DNA of 64,000 nt from Diplonema papillatum (lineage: Eukaryota; Euglenozoa; Diplonemea; Diplonemida; Diplonemidae). Made by a program: the position numbers and the translations under genes. The notes beneath the pieces are model-generated. The model was given only the letters and a program-made list of their open reading frames with translations. It was not told the origin of the DNA and searched no databases. This document shows, one piece after another, positions 53,933 to 62,667 of the stretch. Within the stretch, counting starts at the first letter, position 1; each line of letters starts with the position of its first letter. The stretch covers positions 310,001 to 374,000 of the forward strand of contig JAPJBO010000027.1 in the NCBI GenBank assembly GCA_030068145.1, written 5' to 3'.

Positions 53933-54090
53933 CCCGGTGAGGTCCGGCCTCAGAAGCTGGAGTTAAAGAAGGTGTGCCAGAGTCGCACCCGAAAAACGGG
54001 TGTGCTACAATCAAATCCACACCCGAAAAGTGCCGCCCGCTATTTTTACTCCAGCTTTCACCCCAGTCTCTGAGGCGGGACCCCGCCGTG
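53933..54090. mobile_element. 158-bp MITE (family C), TA target duplication, copy 2
   Basis: Ends CCCGGTGAGGTCCGGCCTC and the inverse, ending GCGGGACCCCGCCGTG, flanked by TA. Shares AGAAGCTGGAGTTAAAG and the inner ACACCCGAAAA palindrome with 24810-24986. Confidence 0.8.
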
Positions 54091-54092
54091 TA

Positions 54093-55577
54093 CTATTTGA
54101 CCCAGTCTCAACGGTCAACCGGAGACTTTAGAATACCGGCCATCTTTTCGAACCCAGAATACTCCAACACGACGGAGCGCGATGAAAGAAACCACCCTCA
54201 TTTAGAACGTGAAAACAGACCCGGTCCTCAAAAGGACTCTGGGACAGAGGGTCGAAAGGGATGAAATATCTGTTCGCCAAGGGGGGGGAGCGGCGAATAC
54301 GGAAGAGGACAGGCGCTTCGTGTTGGGTTGTGCGTGCCCTTGACCTCCCTCTTCTTCTTTTACCCCGTTTCTTATCCAGGCTAGGAATTTCGACCAACCA
54401 CCCAAACAAACTGCCTGCGTTTTTTTTAGCCTCCACAATACATCGTAGGACAAGCACAAGTGTAAGTACTATATAAAAAAAACGACAGAAAGAATGAAGA
54501 AAAGGAGCACTCATGCCTCCTCGATACGGTTGTTCTGATGCCTGTTTTGCTCTCTCATCGCTTTTGCTTCAGACAACACGTGCGCCGCCGAAGTCCTTCT
54601 CATGGAGTTGCGGTGGGAAATTCTGGTCCTCTGACGGAATGACCTGGTGTCCCGTAGCAAGCTTGTTTGTTACTCCTAACACTGCTAGTAACAGTTTTCT
54701 ATTGGAATCAAACATGTAAAACCCACGCCTTCCTTGGTAACTGACAATTCAGAAGAGGAAGGAAGTGGTGCGTCTTCATCTGGCCGTTGCGTTCCCATAC
54801 AGGTCCATATCCGGTTATTCGGTTGAAGATTCACGGGGGTGATCCTGTTCCACGCATCCTAGGATGTTTCTGTCCGCTACCGACACGTTAGTTGTCATCG
54901 TGCCTGAGGGTCGCTAATGCGTTGACAGCAACTTGCCTGCTGTCGTCAGGGGAAATGCCGACAGGAACCAAACACAACCCTTCGCGACCGCAAGGCGCTA
55001 AGCCGGTCATTCCCGTTCTGATAGACCGTGATGCACCGCGATCTACGGTTAAAATGCAGAGACTCGGAGGCGATGGTCTGCATTAGGCACTTAGGTGACT
55101 CTTCGTTCGTACCTTGTCCGGCGCCTTTGCACTCATTCGCATCCTTTGCGGCAGTTCCCTTCCTTGCTGGTCCGCCTTCATCCCCTCGCCCTCGACTCGC
55201 CTCCAGGCGTTGTAGGCACAGGCGAGTCCTAGTTATCTGCGATGTAGTTGCATCGCGTCGTTGCGACCTCTGGTAGTGGTGGTGGTGACAGCGTGGCCAA
55301 GCTGTCGGCTGCGCATGTCTAGTCATCAGATACCCCGTGATGCGAGTCCCCTCACCGTGAACGCAGCACAGACAACTCCACGCTTCTCCACGAGCGGATG
55401 GGCCTGGCATGTACACACAGGTAGGATATTTTCAGGGGAATCAGACTCCTCCCTAGAAAGAGCCTGCAGGAATTAACCACTCACACTTGGTGGAACACAA
55501 ATCAGCAACCCCTCCTCCTTAGTAAGAACCGGCAGGAATCGATTGCCCACACTTGGGTGGGTGCTGGTGGCCACAAA
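54093..55577. other. Intergenic upstream of the methyltransferase
   Basis: Starts with a clear copy of the dispersed motif GGTCAACCGGAGACTTTAGA (54113-54140). Otherwise only short frames without domain signal; the last ~150 bases may hold the promoter of the next gene. Confidence 0.4.
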
Positions 55578-56390
55578 ATGAACCGACCGGCGGTGGCCTC
55601 CGCGGCCGCAAAGCACCTGTGGTATCAAAGCGTGGTGCAAAACGGCGCTAACACGGCCGCGTTCATAGGTTCCGCGCACAACATACTGTCGAGCGGAAAG
55701 TCGGCGGTGACCTTGCGGGAGGACTTCTGCGGAACAGGGCTGATAAGTCTGCACTGGCTGCGTACGGATGCGGCGAGGAAGGTTGTCATGGTGGATCACG
55801 ACCCGGAGCCAGTGCAGGCTGGGGCCGCCGTCAACGACTGGCGGAGCGAAGAAATCGGCCGCGCCACCATTTGCATCGACGACGTTCTGAGTGTGGACGC
55901 GCCGTCGGACGCCACGTGCGCCCTGAACTTCAGCTGGTGCGCGTTCCTCGAGGACGATCAGCTCCTGCGGTACTTTAGGCACAAAAAGCAGACAACGGAC
56001 GTCCTCATTCTAGACCTGTACGGAGGGCCCGAGGCGGAGAGAGTTGGAAAATGGCCGCAGCCCTGTCCAGGCGGCGTGTACGTGTGGGAGCACACCGAGT
56101 GGTGCCCTTCTCGGAGGGAGGTAAAAGCTGCGATGCACTTCTACCCGACTCCGGTCGCTTCGTCGCCGGTGACGCCGGAACCGCTGTTGGGAGCTTTCAC
56201 GTACCATTGGAGGTTGCGTACCCCGGAACACACGGTAGAGCTAATCAAGCAAGCGGGGTTCGAGTTGGTCTATTTGTGGGAGGAAGAACGCACCCCTCAG
56301 GGTCAGGGTACGGGTGCCTTCAGACCGAACCCCGTCCAGCATTTCAACAAATCGTCGGGGCAGTGGTCGACGATGATCACGGCTGCATGA
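55578..56390 (+). CDS. Class I SAM-dependent methyltransferase
   Basis: A 270-residue intronless protein beginning at the first ATG of the frame. It shows the signature of a methyltransferase family widespread in bacteria: WYQSVVQ (15-21), the glycine-rich SAM loop LREDFCGTG (47-55), the acidic motif VDHDPEP (72-78) that would hold the adenosine ribose, DLYGGPEAE (146-154), and FTYHWRLRTPEH (207-218) followed by AGFELVYLWEEE (226-237). The Rossmann-fold core fills nearly the whole length and there is no targeting peptide or membrane segment, so a soluble enzyme is expected. The substrate is unknown. The bacterial-style motif set and lack of introns are compatible with old transfer, but base composition matches neighbouring genes. 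Confidence 0.87.
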   Translation: MNRPAVASAAAKHLWYQSVVQNGANTAAFIGSAHNILSSGKSAVTLREDFCGTGLISLHWLRTDAARKVVMVDHDPEPVQAGAAVNDWRSEEIGRATICIDDVLSVDAPSDATCALNFSWCAFLEDDQLLRYFRHKKQTTDVLILDLYGGPEAERVGKWPQPCPGGVYVWEHTEWCPSRREVKAAMHFYPTPVASSPVTPEPLLGAFTYHWRLRTPEHTVELIKQAGFELVYLWEEERTPQGQGTGAFRPNPVQHFNKSSGQWSTMITAA

Positions 56391-57435
56391 TAAGACTTCC
56401 AAGTGAAGAGACGGCGCTTCAAAACTGAGTGTTGCTGGATCGGCAACAACACTGCTGTTGTTGATCCAGACAGAGAGAGGCGGTGAAGTCGACTCTGTCG
56501 TTGAACCATAGGGCGAACGCAGCTGTGACGGTAGCAAACTCAAAGCGGGGAATCTGTAGCTCTGAGCCCGCCGGGTGGACAGGATGCGCAAAGTATTCGA
56601 CCGCTGTGAGAACGTTGTTTACAACCGTAGGTAAGACCGCGCCAAGACCAAAGAGGCACGCGTCGGCGAGAAACATATATCTGGCTGCACTAGACGAAGG
56701 TGCACCGATCATCTGAAGCGCAACTCTCTTGCGGCTCTGCTCTCCCCTTTTCAAATCATCTTTCGCCGCTGGCTGCGTCGACGGCAGCACAGCGATGGGC
56801 ACAAAAAGCTGGCCACTGTGTGCTGCGGCGAATCACCGCAGCAGTTTGAATTCCTTCTGACCGGGCGCCAACCGGCAGCCGCCAGAATCGGCCGGACGGG
56901 CAGCGGCGATGGTCGAGGCGCAAGCGAAGCCTTTGCCGCGCCGATTGCGCGGCTCGAGTCCAACGTGTCCCCCTCTGCGATCCTTTTTTTCTTTTTCTTC
57001 TGGGCAGACCAAAAGCGAAAGGTGTGCTTCCCAGCGCGTCTTCGTCTCGGGCTTAGAGCCCAAAGCTAGCCAAATCTTCGGAGGCGAGGTAAAAAGGTGC
57101 CGAGTGGGATACCCTCGCGAGATTGAAAATTCAATGTCTGTCTCGAGCCATTCATTTTTGTTGTATTGGTGCGCTCAGTGTTGGTCTGCTAGCAACAGAG
57201 GTCCAACGAAGCAAGGTCCGGGAGCAACTCATCAGCTTTACGCGGCGAGGTCATGTGGCTACAAGTGGTTACAGATACATACAAGTGCCGTGACTACATG
57301 ATTGTACCCCACTTCAGACTATGTCGGTAAAGCGATTGTTCGAGGCTTAGTTTGATACTTTCTTCCAACGAACGAAACTTCCCAAAATTAGGCTACTCCA
57401 TCTTTTTCTCTATTGAAGAGGTGCGCGGGGGTAGA
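56391..57435. other. Intergenic between methyltransferase and chitinase-like genes
   Basis: About 1 kb. Minus-strand frames near 56419-56802 contain hydrophobic stretches but no recognisable domain. No repeats noted. Confidence 0.35.
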
Positions 57436-58990
57436 ATGAAAATCTCGAGCGCAAGCACGTTGGTGCTTGTGTCCGTGGCCTTGCTATGCGCGCCGCTGGG
57501 GGCCCAGGCAGACCGTCGGCCGGAGAACGAGGACGTGAAGATTTTCGGATACCTTCCCGAGTGGCGATACCTGCAGTGGACCCCTGATGAGGTCGACAAC
57601 CGCTGGAGAACGCTCTGCCGGCACCTGACGCACATCATATTGTTCTCCCTTGAGGTCTCGCCTACAGGCGAGATCGTGGCACTGGACCGGTTTCCGAATC
57701 CGCACATCATGCACCATGCGCAAGAAGGGCACGAGGCTTACGGCTGCAAGCTGATGATCAGCTTCGGCGGAAACGGAAGGACTAACGGCTTCCCGCACAT
57801 GGCCGCCAACAAAGATCTCCGGAGCTTTTTCGTCCACAACCTCCGAGAGCTCATCGAGCGACATGGACTGCACGGTGTCGACTTCAATTGGGAGTACCCA
57901 CGGACTCCGGACGACTGGTACGCGCTCTTCCCACAGTTCGTTATTGGTGTTAACAATGCATTGTTGGTACTAAAAAATAGCAGTTAAAGGGGGGGGGGGG
58001 GGGTCGAATAATAACACCTGTGTTATTATTCGAATTGTCGAATACTAAAAAAACACAAATAACACTAAAAAAAGTTCCGGGTAGCCGAACAGTAGCAGGA
58101 TCGAATAGTGGTAGTGTTTTAGACAACCAGACGTGTGTCAAATAACTGTTATTATTCGACCCCCCCCTTTACACACTTTCGACTTATGTGTCCGTGGCTT
58201 AAAGGACCGAAACACGGCGCAGACGGGACCAGTGCGGTGTTGAGCACATATCCATTTCAAGCACGTTCTTGCAAACCCCCCCTTTACATGAAACTTACCA
58301 AAGCTGGTGAGTTCCGCTAGTGCGCACAAACATAAACGTAGCATCATTACCAACAATGTGAAAGGATTAGAGCACCTCAATATCAACTAGTCCAAGAAAG
58401 GTGCATCTTCGACCTTTAGCCATCCAGACCTTTACGACCTGCAGTCTCGTACCCAGCTATTGCAGTGAAAGTCTTCGTAAAAAAGTAGGGTTGTGCCGGT
58501 GCGCAGAGTACCCATTGTTGTCCCTTCGGTACCATTAAGAAAAAGAAACGCCCCCACAGGGAGAACTTGTTCCTGCTGGTACGGGACACGCGGCACATGC
58601 TCGGCCCCGAAAAGGTAGTGACGGTGGCGTATTACCCGGACGGCGATCAGGAGAGAGAGCTGGCACACCAGCGCGGAAAAGAAGGCGAAACTGAGTCTGT
58701 TGTGGACTTCGCAGACTACTTCCTCATGATGGCCTACGACCAGGGTGGCCGACACTCGACAATGGCGTTCGCCGAGAGGTATGACCCCCCCCTCATACAC
58801 AGTATACTATGATCTCTCTCTCAGTCAGAACGCCCCCGGCTGCGCCACCATCGGTGCAACAATCATCTTTGACAGGGCCACGGCTCGCTCCGCGCCCACG
58901 GCGCAACGACTTGCGCCCGCCGTAGTAGTACGGGATAGTAGTGGGGCGACCGGATACTCCTCGGAGAGATGGTCCCTGCACTCTAACTCG

Positions 58991-59033
<43 letters not shown>

Positions 59034-62000
59034 ATGATTTTGCCCCTAACTGGACTGGTCTGCGCTCGAGCGAAACCCGGAAGGCGACGAACAAGGTGCG
59101 TAACACCGCCGTGAAGAGGAATACTGCGGAGAGCCAGTCCCTTGAGGTTTCGTGATCTGCCGTGTCTTGACTCCCTTCCCCCCCCCCTCTTTTATATGTG
59201 CAACATTTCTCCTTTGCTTCGGTCGCCGGGACCCTCTTGCAACGTTGCGCCGTTGCCACGGCGTCTGTCTGCGCTTCCTGGACGGACACTTGTTAGGACA
59301 ACCTTTGTGGGTTGCCCCACAATGTATTATGGAAGCGTGGGCAGCGTTCGGGGTTTGTTCGGAATTTCTATCGAAACAGAAAGCAGAGCACGAACACAAG
59401 TGGGAAACCAATCAACCGGCACGCGCACCGACGAACAAAACGAGGTGCCTTGCCTTTTTGTTCTTCGCAGAGTACACCGCCAGCGGCCGCAATAGGTCCT
59501 GGGGCCCTGTCTGTCTGCGCTTCCTGGACGGACACTTGTTAGGACAACCTTTGTGGGTTGCCCCACAATGTATTATGGAAGCGTGGGCAGCGTTCGGGGT
59601 TTGTTCGGAATTTCTATCGAAACAGAAAGCAGAGCACGAACACAAGTGGGAAACCAATCAACCGGCACGCGCACCGACGAACAAAACGAGGTGCCTTGCC
59701 TTTTTGTTCTTCGCAGAGTACACCGCCAGCGGCCGCAATAGGTCCTGGGGCCCTGTCGAATCCGGAAGGTCTGGCGCTCCAACGTACACACGGAGGAGTC
59801 CGGCTTCAGGAGTTGGAGTTACCGCACCCGCTCCAGCTTCTGAATCTGGACAGTGACGCAACCAAGAACAGCCCGACTTCACAAGGTTTCACAACGGAGT
59901 GACACATCACCCGAAATGAGCAGCACCCTCCACTTTTCTCAACCCTCTCAACCTCATCCTCACCCAACCCTCTACGGTCAACCGGAGACTTTAAAATACC
60001 GACCTTATGATCAGTGTTCGCGCGAAGGAAAAAAGCGGCTGATTTCAGGGGATTAGCTTCTACATCCACATTTGGACTGTCAGTCCAAATTTGGAAAAGC
60101 CGGCGGGGAAAAAGAAGAAAAAATGGCACTACACCATCACCCAGGCCCCCGGCAGAGGTGGCCAATGTGCGATCCGAGGCACTCAGGGCCCAGCACTGTC
60201 GTGAAGATACGTTGCGTCGCGCTGTGTTGAGCCCATTCCTGAGTGAGGACGCAAAAAGCCGTCAGCGGTCCAAATTTGGAAAATGGGCCGGAAACCAAGC
60301 TAATGCCCTGCTGATTTCAGCCGGCCGGAGAAAGTACATTTGCGCCGGTAAAGACCGGCGCGCAGCGAGACTAGAGGCAGGAGTTAAAGTTCGGGAAACA
60401 GTAAAGTTCGGGCGAAGCTAAGTTCAAAGCAAAGCTCGGGCGAAAGCAAAGTTCGGGCAAAGCGAAGTTCTGGCGAAGCAAGTTCGGGCGATGCAAAGTT
60501 CTGGTCAAGCAAAGTTCTGGTCAAGCTAAGTTCGGCGAAGCTAAGTCAAAGCAAAGTTCAGGTGAAGCTAAGTTCTGGTGAAAGCAAAGTTCGGGCGAAG
60601 CAAAGCAAAGTTCGGGCGAAGCTAAGTCAGCAGCAAGTTCGGGTGAAGCTAAGTTCTGATGAAAGCAAAGTTCGGGCGATGCTAAGTTCTGGTGAAGCTA
60701 AGTGCGGCGAAGCAAAGCAAAGTTCGGGTGAAGCTAAGTTCTGGTGAAAGCAAAGTTCGGGCGAAGCAAAGCAAAGTTCGGGCGAAGCTAAGTCAAAGCA
60801 AGTTCGGGTGAAGCTAAGTTCTGGTGAAAGCAAAGTTCGGGCGATGCAAAGCAAAGTTCGGCGATGCTAAGTTCTGGTGAAGTAAAGTTCGGGCGAAGCT
60901 AAGTCAAAGCAAAGTGCAAAGTTCGGGCGAAGCTAAGTTCTGGTGAAGCTATATTCGGCGAATCAAAGCAAAGTTCGGGTGAAGCTAAGTTCTGGTGAAG
61001 TCAACTTCGGGCGAAGCTAAGTCAAAGCAAAGTTCGGGCGAAGCTAAGTCAAAGCAAAGTGCAAAGTTCGAGCGAAGCTAAGTTCTGGGGAGGCTAAGTT
61101 CTGGTGAAAGCAAAGTTCCGGCGAAGCAAAGCAAAGTTCGGGCAAACCTAAGTTCTGGTGGAGCGAAGCAAGGCAAAGTTCGGGTGAGGCTAAGTTCCGG
61201 TGAAGCAAAGTTCGGGCGAAACAACGTTCGGGCGAAACAAAGTTCGGGTGAAGCTAAGTTCCGGGGAAGTTCTGGTGAAGCAAAGTTCTGGTGAAAGCAC
61301 AGTTCGGGCGAAGCAAAGCAAAGTTCGGGCGAAGCTAAGTTCTGGTGAAGCTAAGTTCGGCGAAGCAAAGCAAAGTTCGGGCGAAGCAAAGCAAAGTTCG
61401 GGCGATGCTAAGTTCTGGTGAAGCTAAGTTCGGCGAAGCAAAGCAAAGTTCGGGCGAAGCAAAGCAAAGTTCGGGGGAAGCTAAGTTCTGGTAAGGCTAA
61501 GTTCCGTCCGACTCCGGGCCGGCCTGAAGTATGCAACCTACCCGGTGCCAAATCACGGGTCAAGAAAACCCCGGAGCTAGGGAATTGACCGAAGACCAAG
61601 GAGAACCAAAAAAAGGTCCTCGGCGGGGTTCGAACCCGGGAACTCCAGCCCTAAATCCTGGCGCCGTTCACTCTGCCATCACGGTCTCAATTTCCAGGGG
61701 CAAAAAAAGCTATGGCCGCTGACAAATATTCTGACCCAAAATTTACTATAAAAAAGTGCCCCCGGGCTTCGCCCGCGGACCCCCTAAAAAGTGGGGTTGG
61801 CTCGATAGAGCTATTAGCATACCTCTAGTCTCGGAAAATTCTCGAAAACTGACCGGCTGAAATTCAGCCGGCTGATTTTTGGAGGTCTGCCGGTCAGACG
61901 GGTCTTACGACAACATCTTGCCGGTGCATCAAGCTGATTCCGCTCCATGGGCGGCATAGCCAAAGCTTACACTGTCGAACTTCGGCTGATTTTGTGCGAG

Positions 62001-62667
62001 TCTGCCAGTTAAAAAAGGGGGCTCGAAGTTTAATCAAAAGGGGGCTCGAAGTTTAATCAAAAGGGGGCTCGAAGTTTAATCGAAGTTTAATCAAAAGGGG
62101 GCTCGAAGTTTAATCAAAAGGGGGCTCGAAGTTTAATCAGCCGGCAAGCCGGCTGATCGCGCGCACACTGCTTATAATCGACAAATAACGCTATAAAGCT
62201 GACATCTCGTCGTACACCCAGTCCACTAGTGACGGGCCCGTTTCTACACTCTGTATTTGTTCCGACGGTGACACGACCCAGCCGAAACCAAACCGGCACA
62301 CAGAGCGATTGAACGAGGCGTCCAGCAGAAGCTTCCCTCGGCGAAGATGGCCCTTGGGGTTCCGTTCTACAGCAGGAATATGCGCACAGCGGACTGGAAG
62401 TCGTACGCTGACCTGTGGAAGGAACACCACTCGCTTGATCCTCGCGAAGACGAGATGAGGGATGACTACTACAACGGGCAGAGGACGCTGGGGGATAAAG
62501 TGCACATGGCTGCTTCAAGAGGCGTGCGTGCCATCATGATCTGGGAGGTAGGCCAGGACTTATTTGACGAAGGGCAAGACCTGCACCAGGCCTCCCTCCT
62601 TAGGGCCATCTCCAAGGCCGTTGAAACTGTACCTGCTCCGCATCCTCCTGGACACGATGAGCTGTGA
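57436..62667 (+). CDS. GH18 chitinase-like protein, three exons, signal peptide and C-terminal HDEL
   Basis: Exons 57436-57917, 58560-58778 and 62304-62667 join in frame through GT..AG introns (gtacgc..acag and gtatga..cacacag) to give 354 residues. An N-terminal signal peptide (1-24) precedes IFGYLPEWR (first strand), KLMISFGG (105-112) and the active-site strand HGVDFNWEYP (146-155). Exon 2 supplies VVTVAYYPD and FLMMAYD, and exon 3 MALGVPFYSRN and IMIWEVGQD (last strand). The proton-donor Glu (E153) is kept. In the DxxDxDxE motif the first Asp is His and the third is Asn; WEYP preceded by Asn is, as I recall, found in other algal GH18 proteins. The last residues are HDEL, an ER-retention signal. 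Inference: a lumenal ER glycosidase or lectin-like protein acting on N-acetylglucosamine-containing glycans. The fold is complete, so the splice model is strongly supported. Confidence 0.88.
57983..58172. mobile_element. 190-bp MITE with G-run ends (family A, copy 3)
   Basis: TTAAA plus a ~15-bp G-run plus TCGAATAATAACA at the left, and TGTTATTATTCGA plus a C-run plus TTTAC at the right. A second inner palindrome (AATAACACCTGTGTTATTAT) follows the left end. No coding sequence. Confidence 0.85.
58183..58335 (+). repeat. Repeat family F, copy 3
   Basis: TGTCCGTGGCTTAAAGGACC through GAGCACATATCCATTTCAAG matches 49170-49247. The downstream CAAAGCTGGTGAGTTCCGCT matches the inverted copy near 51140-51165. 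Confidence 0.8.
58994..59034 (+). repeat. CT microsatellite, tail of dispersed repeat copy 2
   Basis: About 40 bases of (CT)n, preceded by CCTGCACTCTAACTCGTCTC as at 28170-28190. Confidence 0.9.
59265..59756 (+). repeat. 246-bp tandem duplication, two copies
   Basis: Units 59265-59510 and 59511-59756 are essentially identical, beginning CTGTCTGCGCTTCCTGGACG and ending GGTCCTGGGGCCCTGT. The unit is 82 codons, so one frame stays open through both. The middle (TGGGTTGCCCCACAATGTAT through GGAAACCAATCAACCGGCAC) is a diverged family D repeat. The lack of differences points to a recent duplication. Confidence 0.92.
59787..59855. mobile_element. Family C MITE remnant
   Basis: TA then CACACGGAGGAGTCCGGCTT, AGGAGTTGGAGTTA and the inverted CTCCAGCTTCTGAATCTGGA. 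The two ends are present but the centre is nearly gone. Confidence 0.55.
60390..61510 (+). repeat. AAGTTCGGGCGAAGC minisatellite, long array
   Basis: More than 60 irregular units such as AAGTTCGGGCGAAGC, AAGTTCTGGTGAAGC, AGCAAAGCAAAGTTCGGG and GAAGCTAAGTCAAAGC. Higher-order repeats of about 100-130 bp are visible. Confidence 0.95.
61620..61690 (-). other. tRNA-like segment in the long Helentron-like element
   Basis: On the minus strand ATGGCAGAGTGAACGG (A box) is followed by CCAGGATTTAGGGCTGG, an anticodon-arm-like hairpin resembling tRNA-Leu, and the B box GGTTCGAACCC. The acceptor stem does not pair. Same position as 9320-9380 in the short copy. Confidence 0.6.
62010..62140 (+). repeat. 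23-bp tandem repeat
   Basis: Five copies of AAAAGGGGGCTCGAAGTTTA plus ATC, one of them with an internal partial duplication. Flanked by GCCGGCTGAT-type palindromes at about 61850-61880 and 62138-62158. Confidence 0.92.

Larger units (their letters stand above)
57918..58559 (+). other. Intron 1 of the GH18 gene, carrying a MITE and a repeat
   Basis: 642 bp with a GTACGC donor and CCCCCACAG acceptor, phase 2. It contains the G-run MITE at 57983-58172 and a family F repeat at 58183-58335, which together make up more than half its length. Confidence 0.8.
60330..61837 (-). mobile_element. Helentron-like non-autonomous element with internal VNTR, long copy
   Basis: Same order as 8812-9528 on the minus strand: sub-terminal CGAGACTAGAGG (complement of 61822-61833), tRNA-like segment (61690-61620), minisatellite (61510-60390), second sub-terminal repeat (60377-60366), perfect 8-bp hairpin GCGCCGGT/ACCGGCGC (60342-60361), then AAATGTACTTT at the 3' end. 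The difference in length from the other copy is mostly array size. No coding sequence. Confidence 0.62.
58779..62303 (+). other. Intron 2 of the GH18 gene, 3.5 kb of nested repeats
   Basis: GTATGA donor, CACACAG acceptor, phase 2. In order it holds a CT microsatellite, a 246-bp tandem duplication, a family C MITE remnant, a GTCAACCGG motif (59977-60004), a Helentron-like element with a 1.1-kb minisatellite, and a 23-bp tandem repeat. Confidence 0.8.

Noticed and set aside
60390-61510. CRISPR-like array
   Set aside because: Units are short, irregular and contiguous with no unique spacers. This is a eukaryotic minisatellite inside an intron.
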